Assembly: GCF_000478195.2 (NCBI RefSeq)
Contig: NZ_AUZM01000035.1
Location: 1-63,744, forward strand
DNA from: Lyngbya aestuarii BL J
GTDB taxonomy: Bacteria > Cyanobacteriota > Cyanobacteriia > Cyanobacteriales > Microcoleaceae
Length of the DNA: 63,744 bases
Direction of reading: 5' to 3'
Part shown: in pieces, positions 17,965 through 28,828 of the stretch
Numbering within the stretch: position 1 is the stretch's first letter
Layout of the letters: every line of letters starts with the position of its first letter
Notes under the pieces: generated by a model
What the model was told of the DNA's origin: nothing
The model's input: only the letters and a program-made list of their open reading frames with translations
Database searches by the model: none
Program-made: the position numbers and the translations under genes

Positions 17965-19581
17965 CTAATCACGATCTTCAAACTCTTGACTGGCTTCAAA
18001 TACCGGACAGCAACCATCTGGTGTCACTTTAAAGTTGAAAAAAGCCGAAGCGGGATTTGTACAACGTTGGCCGCGATAATAGAGGCAGTTTCCGCAACAT
18101 TCTAATTGAGAGGGAAAAATCGGATCACTCCCTTGATTGAGTAATTCTCGTTGTGAGACGCCCCGCAATACCAATTCCTCACCTTGCCAACGCACTTCCA
18201 CCATTCCGGTATCGGCAAAGCTCTGCCAGCGCGGATCGGTGGTAATTGATTGAGAAACCACAATATTAATTTCTGTGGCTAACTCAGCGACTTCCGCCTC
18301 ATAATGGGTTTCGGGTAAAGCAGGCTGTATAAACATTTCACCCACAGGCAATTCTACTAATGTCCCCGTAGAAGGATAGTGAAGTTGATAGCGGTTGCGT
18401 AACTCATCAAGGTTCGTCAAGTCTGCCAGATATAAGGGAGAGCCATGCACAAAAATAACGTGTTGGGGACGCACATTATGAATTAGTTGCGTGATACCTG
18501 CCCCATCACTATGTTCTGAGAGGAAATAAGTTTCCACTCGCTGAAACTGAGACTCAAGTTCTGGCGGAATCTTTAAAGCCTTTCCGGGTCTTTCTGGCCA
18601 AAATAAAACCCAAGATTCGCGTTGATAATCAACATATTGTTGTCCCCAGGTTTCGCGTTCGGCAATGACCACACAGGGAGACTCACTCAAAGTTGGACTT
18701 TGTTGCGATGTTAGGCGTCGAACTCGGGGACGAATACGTTCATCCCAAAACAAGGGTTGATGTTGGGCAAAATTCTGCACACTGGTTGGAAAATAGGGCA
18801 GAAGTTCTAGATAAATATCACAGCCTTGAGAGACTTGGTGATCAACCCAAATATCAATATCACGACCTGTAAAATAGTGATGGCTGCGAAGCAACATCAA
18901 CAACTCTTGTCCTAAGCCCAGGGGGGGAGTCGGAAACAAGATTGAATATCCAGACGTTAAAGCCTGTTCAATACGCTCTGCTAACTGGTTTTCAAGCTGG
19001 CGTCGATGGGGATGACGGGCGGTTCCGTAAGACCCTTCTAAAATCAAAACATCCGGTTTGAGACTCCGTAACTCTCCGAGGGGTAATCCTTCTACGAGTC
19101 GAGAATTGGACAGGAAAAAATCACCCGTGTAGAGCAATTTATAGGTTCGTTCGGGAGCATGATATTTCAGTAAAATCGCTGCTGCACCGGGTAAATGGCC
19201 AGCCGGAAATAAGGTAGCAGAGAGTCCCTTTTGGAGTTGAATCTCAGATTGCCAAGATAAAGGCTGACAAAATTGTGGCATCTCCTGCGGGGAAATTTCT
19301 GGCCAATTTAAAGGCAGGAGTTGAGCCGTGACTTCACTGGCGTAAATCGGCAGTTGAGGATAGGCTTGATGGAGTGCGAGTAAACCAATGGCATGATCGG
19401 CATGAGCATGGGTACAGAACACAAAATCAGCAGGCTGGGAGCGTTTACTCGTTGCTAATAAGGGTGAAATATCCTGTATGCCACAGTCGAGTAAGATTCG
19501 ATGAGGCCCCATTCGTAGCATCAGACAAATCCCCTCATCAGCATGGCCAACGCTATAAGGGAAACATTCCAGGTCAATCAC
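17965..19581 (-). CDS. Metallo-beta-lactamase/beta-CASP fold RNase-like protein
   Basis: A 538-residue protein. The zinc-binding motif FCTHAHADHAIG near residue 57 is the MBL HxHxDH signature, followed by LLDCG upstream, AGHLPGAA (His near residue 128), LLYTGDF (Asp) and a beta-CASP section with the later HSDGAG and HVIFVHG blocks. This architecture belongs to CPSF73-type nucleases that process RNA ends. The C-terminal 40 residues are cysteine-rich (CCGNCLYYRGQRC to GCCPVFE), suggesting an added metal site typical of cyanobacterial members. The start is a GTG; the upstream run has no in-frame ATG with better context. RNA target unknown. Confidence 0.8.
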   Translation of the reverse strand: MIDLECFPYSVGHADEGICLMLRMGPHRILLDCGIQDISPLLATSKRSQPADFVFCTHAHADHAIGLLALHQAYPQLPIYASEVTAQLLPLNWPEISPQEMPQFCQPLSWQSEIQLQKGLSATLFPAGHLPGAAAILLKYHAPERTYKLLYTGDFFLSNSRLVEGLPLGELRSLKPDVLILEGSYGTARHPHRRQLENQLAERIEQALTSGYSILFPTPPLGLGQELLMLLRSHHYFTGRDIDIWVDHQVSQGCDIYLELLPYFPTSVQNFAQHQPLFWDERIRPRVRRLTSQQSPTLSESPCVVIAERETWGQQYVDYQRESWVLFWPERPGKALKIPPELESQFQRVETYFLSEHSDGAGITQLIHNVRPQHVIFVHGSPLYLADLTNLDELRNRYQLHYPSTGTLVELPVGEMFIQPALPETHYEAEVAELATEINIVVSQSITTDPRWQSFADTGMVEVRWQGEELVLRGVSQRELLNQGSDPIFPSQLECCGNCLYYRGQRCTNPASAFFNFKVTPDGCCPVFEASQEFEDRD

Positions 19582-19685
19582 AAGGATCAGTCAATATTAA
19601 GAATTTAGTTTAGATTTTAATTCGGCGATCGATTTTTGATAAAAAAATGTTAACAAGTGTTTCAAGCCAGGAGCAGCAAATTGTT

Positions 19686-20255
19686 ATGTCTATTGCTCAA
19701 TTTCAAGAATTTTTTGACCATTGTGTGGGAACTTGGACAACCGAACGCACCTATCACTACTTGACTCATCAGGAGGTTGAACGCTCACATACTGAGTTTG
19801 TGATCTATCCAATCAACTCGGAGATTAAATCTCAAGTGCTAGCGGATAACCAATGTTCTACTGAACATAACTTAGAGGAGTTACCGGGATATCGACTGGC
19901 TTTTGAGACGGTTTCAGAGAAAGGTGACAAGGTATCCCAGCAGTTGAATATTCTGTTTGTTCCTCAAAAGGTTGAACTTCCCTACATTGAAGGGGATTAT
20001 CTTCGAGATAAAGCCTATGAAGAAGCTAAACCCATGATTGCTCATTTTCGGTACAATGTTCACACCCGAGAGCTGTTAATGACGACTCAGTATAGTCGTG
20101 TGGTTTCTGTTGATTCGATCACCTTGATTAATCCTCAGTTACGCATTCGGAAAATCTTAAACTACCAGCGTCCTTTAGAAAATCAACCCCTAGAAACAGT
20201 TGTTTTAGCAGGGTTTGGTGTTGAACAAAAACAAACCGTTAACAGTCAACAATAA
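19686..20255 (+). CDS. CpcS/CpeS-type phycobiliprotein chromophore lyase
   Basis: A 189-residue protein from the ATG at 19686; an upstream ATG at 19647 would add 13 unconserved residues. The family pattern is the N-terminal FFDHCVGTWTTERTYHYL, the mid-section GYRLAFETVS, and a beta-barrel ending LRIRKILNYQRPL. CpcS/CpeS lyases are lipocalin-like and attach phycocyanobilin or phycoerythrobilin to cysteine 84-type sites of phycobiliproteins. The window also encodes PcyA, which makes the phycocyanobilin, but 42 kb away. Which subunit it serves cannot be told from sequence alone. Confidence 0.78.
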   Translation: MSIAQFQEFFDHCVGTWTTERTYHYLTHQEVERSHTEFVIYPINSEIKSQVLADNQCSTEHNLEELPGYRLAFETVSEKGDKVSQQLNILFVPQKVELPYIEGDYLRDKAYEEAKPMIAHFRYNVHTRELLMTTQYSRVVSVDSITLINPQLRIRKILNYQRPLENQPLETVVLAGFGVEQKQTVNSQQ

Positions 20256-20384
20256 AGTTAAAAATTGTAACTTCCTGCATAGCGACTGTTCTTGTGAAAT
20301 TATCACTTTAACATTGACTTCAAACGTTCCAAAACTGATTACTTTGTAAAGACTCAACTGCCTAACTGGGTCTGACAGGGAAAC

Positions 20385-20417
20385 CAGATAGGGTAGTTAA
20401 CACACTCACCCTATCTG
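20385..20417. terminator. Hairpin between convergent genes, possible terminator
   Basis: CAGATAGGGT (20385-20394) pairs perfectly with ACCCTATCTG (20408-20417) around a 13-base loop. It lies 130 bases after the lyase gene and 110 bases after the end of the opposing gene. No T-run follows, so intrinsic termination is uncertain. Confidence 0.4.
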
Positions 20418-20526
20418 CTAGAGAAGGCAGGGTACAAGAGAGCAGAGGAGAATCTAAACCTCTTGCTTTCACTTATCCTACTATCAACCTTAAATTTCAA
20501 GCAGAATGCAATGATTTCTTAAGCTT

Positions 20527-21561
20527 TTACTGGATGACAAACTGAGTTCCCCGATAGCATCCTTGAAAGGAAGTTAATTGAGTTCCGGTGAGTTGATTGA
20601 GTTGAGTCACTAAAGCCGGAGTTCCTTTGTTATCTGCGGAATTCCAGCTATAAACAAAATCTCCTAAGAATTTTTCAGTTCCTTCGTGACTATACTCCTC
20701 AATAGGAATTCCAGAAATACCCGTCACTTTTTGATCATGGTATCCATTGACAATAATTTTCTCAATCTCAACACCGGGTTCTACCTGTATATTCCAGTTA
20801 ACAGGTTCGTAGGATGACAACGCCAAAATAATCGGTTTACCTTGACGGGTGACTCTCACCTGGGCTTCTCCAGTCGGATGATTATTACCGCTATGATCAG
20901 AGTGAGATTCATACACTCCCACCAAATGCAGTTCTTTATCCCCAGAAGCAGAAGTTACAAAAGCTGAAAAATCCTGTGAACCTCCCACCCCACAACTCGC
21001 AGTCGGAGAAATGGGAGTTACAGGTATCGGTTGAATGGCTTGTTTTTGTTCCTCTCTAGGAGATAATAAAGAAGACCAATTGGCAATTCCAACTCCTGCA
21101 ATTAAAGCCGCACCCAAACCAATTGGAATGAGTCTTAGCCAACTACGAAGGGGATTGAAATGAGTCAGTTTTCCGAGGGTGTAGCGAGTATTACCGAAAG
21201 GATTACTGTTTCCATCCAAAGAAGCTAGCAACCCTAAACCTTCGGGCTGATCTAATAAACCTTGAATAATTTTACCCTCACCCACATACAGATTGCGAGT
21301 TTTGCGATCCAATAACAACCAATACCGATCAACTTCGGCTAATTGGTAGTTGTGTAAATCATAGCTGACTTGGGGATGTTCGAGAAACACTTGCCAAGCT
21401 AAACTATTAGAAGTTCCTGTGGTTTGACCATCGGTATAAAAGGGTTGTTCAAGATCCGGTTCCCAACGCCAAGCAACCCAGCGATTTTCTGCATTGTAGC
21501 CTAAAGATTTTTCTAGGCGAGGATGAGCAGAAATGTCTAAGCGTTTGATTAATTTAGACAT
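20527..21561 (-). CDS. Unknown single-pass membrane protein
   Basis: A 344-residue protein of no recognised family. Residues 1-130 form a cytoplasmic-looking domain (RWVAWRWEPDLEQPFYTDG, DRYWLLLDRKTRNLYVGEG). One hydrophobic segment lies near residues 143-163 (LIPIGLGAALIAGVGIANW). The C-terminal 170 residues are predicted outside the membrane, polar, with paired cysteines (near 190 and 335) that could form a disulphide. The architecture suggests a cytoplasmic sensing domain joined to an exported beta-rich domain. It is a lone gene with its own 265-base upstream region. Confidence 0.6.
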   Translation of the reverse strand: MSKLIKRLDISAHPRLEKSLGYNAENRWVAWRWEPDLEQPFYTDGQTTGTSNSLAWQVFLEHPQVSYDLHNYQLAEVDRYWLLLDRKTRNLYVGEGKIIQGLLDQPEGLGLLASLDGNSNPFGNTRYTLGKLTHFNPLRSWLRLIPIGLGAALIAGVGIANWSSLLSPREEQKQAIQPIPVTPISPTASCGVGGSQDFSAFVTSASGDKELHLVGVYESHSDHSGNNHPTGEAQVRVTRQGKPIILALSSYEPVNWNIQVEPGVEIEKIIVNGYHDQKVTGISGIPIEEYSHEGTEKFLGDFVYSWNSADNKGTPALVTQLNQLTGTQLTSFQGCYRGTQFVIQ

Positions 21562-21826
21562 AGTGTGTAGGAGTCAAATGTGATAGTGTGAATAGAATCG
21601 TTTTGGATGGGATGAGTCTGATTGTAGATGATTGTAGAGAGACACTGTTCTAGTATCTCATTTTGTCACGGATTATTCAAGGTTGCCAACTTTTTAAGAC
21701 ATTTAAAATGGCTCTACAGGAATAACGGGATTTGATACAATTCAACGTGACAGGGAACTCGGATAAGTTTTAGCGATCGCTGGGTTCTGAATTTTCTTAT
21801 AACTTTTACCTTGTGCCTTCTTTAAA

Positions 21827-22558
21827 ATGATTTTTGAGACTTTTAAACCCCAAGTTATTTTTCTTGATGCTGTTGGAACGTTATTTGGTGTACGAGATAG
21901 TGTAGGTGAAGTGTATGCAAAACTCGCCAATCAGTTTGGTGTCATCGCTGAACCAAATTCTTTAAATCAAGCATTTTTTCAACAGTTTGCTGCCTCTCCT
22001 GCAATGGCATTTCCGGAAAAAAATCCTAAAGAAATTCCTCAGTTAGAGTTTGAATGGTGGGAATTAATTGCGATCAACACCTTTAAACAGGTTGGTTTAT
22101 TTGAAGATTTTAAAGACTTTTCACAGTTTTTTAAGGCTCTTTACGCCTACTTTGAAACCGACGGGCCATGGTTTGTTTATCCCGATGTGCAACCCACGTT
22201 AAAACAATGGCAAAGTCAAGGGATTGAACTCGGAGTTGTGTCTAACTTTGATTCAAGATTGTATCCTGTTTTAGAAGCACTCAACTTGGCTGAATATTTT
22301 ACCTCTGTAACCATTTCAACTCATGTGGGTGCTGCAAAACCAGACCCCAAAATTTTTACAATTGCATTACAAAAACATCAATGTTCTTCTGAGGTTGTTG
22401 TACATATTGGGGATAGTTTCAAAGCGGACTATCAAGGAGCAGAAGCCGCTGGAATTCGAGGGATTTTAATTGATCGTAATGAACAAGGAAAAAGTGCTTC
22501 TTTTGAAAAAGAACCTGAATCAAGCAAATGTAAAAGTTTAAAAGAATTGCAATTTTAA
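21827..22558 (+). CDS. HAD-superfamily hydrolase (haloacid dehalogenase-like, subfamily IA)
   Basis: A 243-residue HAD protein. Motif I is FLDAVGTLF near residue 12, motif II is VVSNFDSRL near 135, the Lys of motif III is in VGAAKPDPKIF near 168, and motif IV is HIGDSFKADYQGAEAAGI. In motif I the second Asp of the usual DxD is replaced by Val (DAVGT), like the DAYGT of L-2-haloacid dehalogenases, so phosphatase activity is less certain than for normal members. The motif set resembles the DREG-2/HDHD3-like group. Substrate unknown. Confidence 0.8.
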   Translation: MIFETFKPQVIFLDAVGTLFGVRDSVGEVYAKLANQFGVIAEPNSLNQAFFQQFAASPAMAFPEKNPKEIPQLEFEWWELIAINTFKQVGLFEDFKDFSQFFKALYAYFETDGPWFVYPDVQPTLKQWQSQGIELGVVSNFDSRLYPVLEALNLAEYFTSVTISTHVGAAKPDPKIFTIALQKHQCSSEVVVHIGDSFKADYQGAEAAGIRGILIDRNEQGKSASFEKEPESSKCKSLKELQF

Positions 22559-22856
22559 ACTTATAATTAATTAATCTGTAATCCTCTCATTAACAGGGTC
22601 AAAAAAATATAAGAGGAGAAGTATTTTTATTGTCAGTATACCGCGCCTAACAAATAAAATTTTATTAAAAACAAATAGCTTAATTTTTATATAAAAAAAG
22701 CCTTTGTTTAAGTCTGATGGTATTGTTGAGCATTGAGACTATTCTTTTTTTTGACCACAGATGGCTTTAACGACCAACTTATCAATCTCCTAGTCCCGTT
22801 GTCACCCCATCAGTTAATATTTTTCTTCAGGTCAAACCGGGTGTTAAACTAAAGGA
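22559..22856. other. AT-rich intergenic region without recognised features
   Basis: About 300 bases of AT-rich sequence upstream of the unknown gene at 22857, containing runs of A and T but no clear hairpin, tRNA or open frame. An AAAGGA sequence immediately precedes the start codon of the following gene. Confidence 0.4.
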
Positions 22857-23492
22857 ATGAAAAAAAGTTATTTTATCGTCATTGATAACTTAGACTTGCC
22901 TAAATCCAAATGGTCAGGATTTCTAGTTCAACTAGAAGGAGGAGGTCGCAGTTCATCAGATCGAGAAAAGGCTAGACAAATTATCGAAGATTTGTGGATG
23001 GAGGGGAAACTTCCCCAACACTACTTTGTTAACGGATTCAGTGAGGATAATATTATTATGGCTAGAACCAAGAAAGAACCTGATCGCGAACTCTTACCTA
23101 TCGAAGAAGCCGGACATCGCTTGATTGAGTTGATTGAGTTAGTTGCACTCAAAGCCCAAGCTCAACAAGAGTATAGCACAATTTCTTCAATGGTGGAAAA
23201 GATTTTTACAGGTCGAGAAAACGAATTAACCACAGAAGAAATTGCCCAAGCCCAAGACAGTAAGATGGTAAAAAATATTATCTCCAGTTTGACTAAAAGT
23301 ATTGCAGATGTCGAACTTACTCGCCAACAATGTGCTGAACAGTCTGAACTGATTATGGGGATTATTGCCATGGGTCAAAATGGAAACTATGGTCTAAAAT
23401 CAACAGAAGAAACGATTAAGGAAACAGAAAACTCTGCCTCATCCGAGAGTAAAAATAATAATGCCAAAACCTCAAAAGCAGGGGGAAAATAA
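22857..23492 (+). CDS. Unknown soluble protein, 211 residues
   Basis: Not a recognised family. The N-terminus is beta/alpha-like (YFIVIDNLDLPKSKWSGFLVQL, then a GGGRSSSDREKARQIIEDLW segment); residues about 85-175 are predicted to be largely helical and charged, possibly a coiled coil; the tail from residue 180 is Ser/Lys/Asn-rich and low in complexity. No signal peptide or membrane segment. An AAAGGA Shine-Dalgarno precedes the ATG. It lies alone, convergent with metH about 100 bases away. Confidence 0.65.
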   Translation: MKKSYFIVIDNLDLPKSKWSGFLVQLEGGGRSSSDREKARQIIEDLWMEGKLPQHYFVNGFSEDNIIMARTKKEPDRELLPIEEAGHRLIELIELVALKAQAQQEYSTISSMVEKIFTGRENELTTEEIAQAQDSKMVKNIISSLTKSIADVELTRQQCAEQSELIMGIIAMGQNGNYGLKSTEETIKETENSASSESKNNNAKTSKAGGK

Positions 23493-23523
23493 GTAGATCA
23501 TCAGGGAATACAAAAACAGTAAG

Positions 23524-23561
23524 TCCCCCTCAATCTCCTTTAAAAAGTAGGTTAAGGGGGA
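23524..23561 (-). terminator. Hairpin 3' of metH, possible terminator
   Basis: TCCCCCT (23524-23530) pairs with AGGGGGA (23555-23561) with a partly paired interior. On the metH strand the stem is followed after a few bases by a T-run (TGTTTTTG). It lies 33 bases after the metH stop. Weak to moderate support. Confidence 0.4.
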
Positions 23562-23593
23562 TAAATTTAATCCAATTTCAAAGAGAATTAGGA

Positions 23594-26500
23594 TTAAGTG
23601 TTGAAATATTTCGCCACCGGATGATAAGTCATAATCGCCGTTGTTGACTGTTCAGGATACAACTGTTCACTTTCATCCATATACATCGCAATTCGATCTG
23701 TTTTTAACAAGTCCAACTGCTTGTATTGATCCTGCATATTCGGACAAGCCGGATATCCGAAACTATAGCGAGAACCGCGATAACGTTGTCGCAAAATATC
23801 CTTAATATTGTCCGCATCTTCGCTTGCAAAACCCAACTCTTGACGAACTCGCGCATGAAGCCATTCCGCCATTGCTTCTGCTGTTTGTACCGCCATTCCA
23901 TGAAAATAGAGATAGTTGGTATAGTCGTCTTCTGCAAACAATTTTTGGGCAATCTCTGTCGCAATTTCTCCAACCGTTACAGCGTGCATCGGGAACACAT
24001 CAATAATTCCGCTTTCTTTGGGTGCAAAGAAATCTGCAATACACAACCGCTTTCCAGAAGATTGACGGGGAAACTCAATGATTTTAGCAGGTTCAGTGGG
24101 TTTGAACTCTCCAGAAATCATCACTTCCGGGTCATAAATCAACAATTTATTCCCTTCTGCTTGACAAGGAAAATACCCATAAACCGCTTGCGGATGTAAT
24201 AGATTTTCCTCCAAAATTCGCTGTTTCCACTCTTTCAAAATCGGATAAACCGTCTCCGCTAAAAAGACATCATATTCTTCGCGAGATTGGTCTTTGGGTT
24301 TGCGGAATTGCCACTGTCCAGCAAACAACGCCTGTAAATCTAAATACCAGAAAACCTCATCGAGAGGAATATCTTCCGGTTGCAAAACTTTTGTTCCCCA
24401 GAAAGGCGGAGTCGGACGTTCGATATCAACTTCAACGACTTCTGAACGACGGGTATCAACTTCTACCGGGGTTGCAGGTTGTTTTTCTTCTTCTGATTTT
24501 GGCTTCTCTTTAGTTGTCGTTTCTGACTTGATCTTTCCGTTTCCAAAGAAATCATTTTCTTTAGCGTATTCTTCTAGAAACCCTTGACAATCATCCCACT
24601 TTTTAGAAGTTTTTGCAGGCATTAATCGTTCCATAAAGTTAAGGTCAGAAAAGGCATCTTTCCCATAAACGACCTTACCTTTATAAGCATTTTGACAGTC
24701 ATCATAAACAAATTTTGGCGTTAACGCTGCCCCTCCCAAAATCACGGGAACTGAAATCCCTTCTTTATTAAAGGCTTCCAAATTATCCTTCATAAATGCA
24801 GTAGATTTCACTAACAAACCACTCATGGCAATACAATCGGCATGGTGTTCACGGTAAGCCGAAATAATATTATCAACGGGTTGTTTAATCCCTAAGTTAA
24901 CAACCTTATAACCGTTGTTCGACAAGATAATATCCACCAAGTTTTTACCAATGTCGTGAACATCACCTTTAACCGTTGCAATTAAGAACGTTCCCTTACC
25001 ACTATCATTCGAGTCGTCTTTCTCCATGTAGGGTTCTAAATAAGCAACCGCCGCTTTCATCGTTTGGGCAGATTGTAATACAAACGGAAGCTGCATTTGA
25101 CCCGAACCAAACAATTCTCCCACAACTTTCATCCCATCCAATAAGTAAATATTGATGATATCGAGTGGGGGATATTTTTCTAAGGCGACAACTAACGCAT
25201 CTTCTAAACCAATCCGTTCGCCATCAATAATATGCTGTTTGAGACGTTCTTCGATGGGTAGACTTTCAGTAGCAGCCCGATCTTTTTTGGTGGTTTTTCC
25301 TTCAAAGAGTTGAGTTAACAAAGTTAACGGATCATCAACACAAATCTCTCCATCAAACTGACGTTGATCATAGATTAATCGGCGACAAATCTCTTGATGT
25401 TCGGGTTCAATTTTAGCTAAGGGTAAAATCTTACTCGCACTAACAATGGCTGCATCTAAACCCACCGCCATACATTCATGTAAAAACACCGAGTTCAACA
25501 CTTGACGGGCGGCAGGATTTAACCCAAAGGAAATATTAGAAACACCCAAAGCAATATGACATCCGGGTAATTCTGCTCGAATCATCCGAATTGATTCAAC
25601 TGTTGCTTTTCCGTTTTCTCGATCTTCTTCAATTCCAGTCGAAATCGGCAACGCTAGGGTATCAAAAAAGATTTCGTGAGCGGGAATTCCATAATTTATT
25701 GCATCATGGTAAGCCCGTTTAGCGATTTCAAATTTCTTTTGAGCGGTGCGTGCCATTCCTTCTTCATCAATCGTCCCGACAACAACACCAGCCCCATATT
25801 TTTTCGCTAGTTCTAACACTTTAAAAAAGCGTTCTTCTCCATCTTCATAGTTCGTGGAATTGAGCAAACATTTTCCGCCTGCAACCTTTAAACCCGCTTC
25901 CATTTTTTCCCATTCTGTCGAGTCCAACATCAGGGGTAAATTGACATTTGTAACTAAACGAGAAACCAATTCGTGCATATCCCGCACGCCATCTCGTCCG
26001 ACATAATCAACGTTGACATCAAGAATTTGCGCCCCTTCTTTAACTTGAGATTTGGCTAAGGCGACTAAACCATCCCAGTCTTCTTCATTTAATAAAGTTC
26101 GACATTTTTTAGAACCACTGGCGTTGAGACGTTCACCAATAATTAAAAACGAATTTTCTTGTTCGTAGGTTTGGGTTCCATAGATAGAAGCCGCAGAGGG
26201 AATTAATTGGGTTTGGCGTTGTTTTGGTTTTAACGTTTGAGCAATTTCTGCTAAGGCTTTAATATGATCGGGGCGAGTTCCACAACATCCGCCAATCACT
26301 TGTACACCTAAGTCTTCAATAAAGTGCATCAACGCCATTTTTAGTTCGGTTGGCGTTAATTTATAATGGGCTTGTCCGCCGACGTTTTCCGGCAAACCCG
26401 CGTTGGGAATACAAGAAACGACAAACGGAGAATATTCACTCAAGTAGCGAATATGTTCTTTCATCAAATCTGGCCCGGTCGCACAATTGAGTCCTAAAAT

Positions 26501-27166
26501 ATCAATCGAATAGGGTTCTAAAATTGTTAAAGCGGCGCTAATTTCTGAGCCAACTAACATCGTTCCAAACGCTTCCACCGTCACCGAAACCATGATCGGA
26601 CGTCGTTCGCCTTTTTTCTTAAAAACGTTTTCAATTCCATTCAGGGCAGCTTTAATTTGCAGTACATCCTGACAGGTTTCTACGATAAATAAATCGACAT
26701 CACCATCAAATAAACCCTCAGCTTGTTCGGTAAAAGCCGCTTCTAGGGTATCGTAATCAATATGTCCGAGTGTGGGGAGTTTGGTTCCAGGCCCGATAGA
26801 ACCTGCCACAAATCTTGGTCTTTCCGGGGTGGAATATTCGGCTGTAACTGCTTTGGCGAGTTGGGCTGCGGCTTTGTTGAGATCATAGGCAATGTCTGCG
26901 AGATCATATTCCGCTAAAACGATAGAGGTCGCCCCGAAGGTATCGGTTTCGATCACGTCTGAACCCGCTTCGAGAAAGCCTCGGTGAACGGTTTTGACCG
27001 CCTCGGGTTTGGTATGAACTAGATATTCGTTGCATCCTTCGTATTCTTTTCCGCCAAAATCTTCTGCGGTGAGGTTTTGAACTTGTAAGTTCGTTCCCAT
27101 AGCCCCATCGAAGACAAGAACAGGACGTTCGGGACTATGGAGGCGTTCGAGGAATAGACTTTTCAT
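23594..27166 (-). CDS. metH: Cobalamin-dependent methionine synthase MetH
   Basis: A 1190-residue enzyme (ATG at 27166; a TTG two codons upstream is unlikely to be used) that methylates homocysteine with methyltetrahydrofolate. Domains in order: homocysteine-binding barrel (1-320; zinc cysteines in NCATGP and [11 protein letters not shown]), pterin-binding barrel (about 345-600; [12 protein letters not shown]), B12 cap and B12-binding domain (about 650-880) with the cobalt-ligand motif [11 protein letters not shown], then a charged linker of about 60 residues, and the AdoMet activation domain (about 960-1190; [13 protein letters not shown]). It is single and has no visible cobalamin or SAM riboswitch in its 540-base upstream gap. 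Confidence 0.96.
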   Translation of the reverse strand: MKSLFLERLHSPERPVLVFDGAMGTNLQVQNLTAEDFGGKEYEGCNEYLVHTKPEAVKTVHRGFLEAGSDVIETDTFGATSIVLAEYDLADIAYDLNKAAAQLAKAVTAEYSTPERPRFVAGSIGPGTKLPTLGHIDYDTLEAAFTEQAEGLFDGDVDLFIVETCQDVLQIKAALNGIENVFKKKGERRPIMVSVTVEAFGTMLVGSEISAALTILEPYSIDILGLNCATGPDLMKEHIRYLSEYSPFVVSCIPNAGLPENVGGQAHYKLTPTELKMALMHFIEDLGVQVIGGCCGTRPDHIKALAEIAQTLKPKQRQTQLIPSAASIYGTQTYEQENSFLIIGERLNASGSKKCRTLLNEEDWDGLVALAKSQVKEGAQILDVNVDYVGRDGVRDMHELVSRLVTNVNLPLMLDSTEWEKMEAGLKVAGGKCLLNSTNYEDGEERFFKVLELAKKYGAGVVVGTIDEEGMARTAQKKFEIAKRAYHDAINYGIPAHEIFFDTLALPISTGIEEDRENGKATVESIRMIRAELPGCHIALGVSNISFGLNPAARQVLNSVFLHECMAVGLDAAIVSASKILPLAKIEPEHQEICRRLIYDQRQFDGEICVDDPLTLLTQLFEGKTTKKDRAATESLPIEERLKQHIIDGERIGLEDALVVALEKYPPLDIINIYLLDGMKVVGELFGSGQMQLPFVLQSAQTMKAAVAYLEPYMEKDDSNDSGKGTFLIATVKGDVHDIGKNLVDIILSNNGYKVVNLGIKQPVDNIISAYREHHADCIAMSGLLVKSTAFMKDNLEAFNKEGISVPVILGGAALTPKFVYDDCQNAYKGKVVYGKDAFSDLNFMERLMPAKTSKKWDDCQGFLEEYAKENDFFGNGKIKSETTTKEKPKSEEEKQPATPVEVDTRRSEVVEVDIERPTPPFWGTKVLQPEDIPLDEVFWYLDLQALFAGQWQFRKPKDQSREEYDVFLAETVYPILKEWKQRILEENLLHPQAVYGYFPCQAEGNKLLIYDPEVMISGEFKPTEPAKIIEFPRQSSGKRLCIADFFAPKESGIIDVFPMHAVTVGEIATEIAQKLFAEDDYTNYLYFHGMAVQTAEAMAEWLHARVRQELGFASEDADNIKDILRQRYRGSRYSFGYPACPNMQDQYKQLDLLKTDRIAMYMDESEQLYPEQSTTAIMTYHPVAKYFNT

Positions 27167-27706
27167 TTGCAATCTGAAATAGGGTGAAGATTAGACGAAA
27201 TCGATTTTAGTAAGCTAGCTATAACTATTATGCAAGACTTTAACAGTGAGCATAAACGATTGGGTTCACTACCGTCAACTCGGTTTTCCCTCCCTTCTGG
27301 TGATCTCAGAGTTGAGTTTGGGAAAAATCTCTTGAAAAAAGCATTGAATATTGAGAGATGACTCTGATTTTTTTAACTAATATTTTAATCAATCACTCTT
27401 TATCGAAGGGAACAAGATGAGCTATTTTGACTGAAATACTGTCCAGTGTTTTGAGCTTGAGTATTATCTGAAGATCCCGATCTCCGAAAAATTACGGACA
27501 ACACGAATAAGCCGGGAACCGTTCACCCCATAAAAAATACTTAGAATTGAAATTTTATTCATCTATACAATACAATAAATCAATCTTTCTTCCCGAAGAC
27601 AGACTGTTAAGTTATACTCAAAACAAATATTTTTTTGAAAAGTCAAGGCTATACTCATGTTAGTGGTCGCATCAATTTTATCCTTGCTTTTTTCCAAATT
27701 CAACTC
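27167..27706. other. Intergenic region between metH and the PleD-like gene, no gene recognised
   Basis: About 540 bases holding the divergent promoters of metH and the response regulator. A partial inverted repeat (CAACTC with GAGTTG) occurs around 27278-27318. The B12 box, SAM-box or other riboswitch cores were looked for by eye on the metH strand and not found. A TTG-initiated extension of the downstream frame from 27635 has no coding support. Confidence 0.45.
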
Positions 27707-28693
27707 ATGTTATATCCAGATTTTGAAACTCATCCCCGTTTAATTGTTGTGGTTGATGACAACTTATCCCACCGAGAAATGATTAGTTTTGAAATGGAAA
27801 GTCAGGGATATCGGGTGGTTCAATTTAGCGATGGACAAAAGTGTTTTGAGCAATGTCCTACTTTGAAACCTGATATGATTTTGCTAGATGCAATTTTACC
27901 TGAAATTGATGGGTTTACCTGTTGCGCTCAACTCAAGCAAACTTTAGGTGAACATTGTCCGCCTGTCTTGATAATCACCGCTCTCGACGATGAAAAATCC
28001 GTTGATCGCGCTTTTGATGTCGGTGCAACAGATTACATTACAAAACCCATTCATTGGCCTGTCTTACGTCAGCGAATTCGTCGAATTTTACAAACTCGAT
28101 GGGCGATGAAAGAGCTAAAAAAACAAGTTGAGCGATCGCGAACCTTGACCGAACAATTAGAAGTTGCCAATCAAAAATTAGAACAAATTGCTGCTCTAGA
28201 TAGTTTAACCCAAATTGCCAACCGTCGTCGATTTTATCAAAGTTTACATTCTGAATGGAAAAGACTCGCCCGAGAACGTTTTCCCCTCTCACTGATTTTA
28301 TGTGACGTTGATTTTTTTAAAGCTTATAATGACACCTATGGTCATCGTGCTGGAGACTTATGTTTACAACAAGTCGCTCAAACCATCTGTGAAAAAGTCC
28401 AGCGTCCGGCTGATTTAGTGGCGCGTTATGGGGGTGAAGAATTTGCGATTATTTTACCCAATACTCAACTTCAAGGTGCCGTAAAAGTGGCTGAAGATAT
28501 TCGACATTCTCTACACACAATTGAGATCGAACATCCCAATTCTCGGGTGAGTAACTTTGTCACTTTAAGCTTAGGAGTCGCGAGTCTAATACCCAATCAT
28601 TATTTATCAGAAGATTTTTTGATTGGAGAAGCGGATCGAGCCTTATACGAAGCCAAAAAAGCAGGACGTGATCGCGTTGTTTTCAGAATTTAG
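27707..28693 (+). CDS. PleD-like response regulator with GGDEF domain
   Basis: A 328-residue protein from the ATG at 27707. Residues about 12-130 are a receiver domain (VVVDDN acidic pair, phospho-acceptor Asp in MILLDAILP near residue 60, TA in IITALD, Lys in TKPIHW). A linker helix leads to a GGDEF domain with the active motif GGEEF near residue 243 and an RPAD inhibitory site five residues before it. It should make cyclic di-GMP when the receiver is phosphorylated. Its cognate kinase is not in the window. It lies immediately upstream of a second response regulator (136-base gap), which suggests shared signalling. Confidence 0.88.
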   Translation: MLYPDFETHPRLIVVVDDNLSHREMISFEMESQGYRVVQFSDGQKCFEQCPTLKPDMILLDAILPEIDGFTCCAQLKQTLGEHCPPVLIITALDDEKSVDRAFDVGATDYITKPIHWPVLRQRIRRILQTRWAMKELKKQVERSRTLTEQLEVANQKLEQIAALDSLTQIANRRRFYQSLHSEWKRLARERFPLSLILCDVDFFKAYNDTYGHRAGDLCLQQVAQTICEKVQRPADLVARYGGEEFAIILPNTQLQGAVKVAEDIRHSLHTIEIEHPNSRVSNFVTLSLGVASLIPNHYLSEDFLIGEADRALYEAKKAGRDRVVFRI

Positions 28694-28828
28694 AAAAAAA
28701 AGTAAAACCAGAGGAAATTTGTCAAGTGTAAAGTCGGTCTAGAAAACCGTCCATTTGATAGATCTCTTTCGGTTCTCAAGTTCGCTAGAGTGAAAAGTAA
28801 AGTAGAAGGTCAAACCAAAGTAAAATTA

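Noticed and set aside
19647-19685. Upstream ATG for the CpcS-type lyase
   Set aside because: It adds 13 unconserved residues; the family normally starts near the MSIAQFQEFF methionine at 19686.
27167-27706. Cobalamin or SAM riboswitch upstream of metH; glutamine riboswitch-like GTTCACCCC word near 27520
   Set aside because: No B12 box or SAM core on the metH strand, and the rest of the glutamine riboswitch (the conserved GACGGAAG block) is missing.
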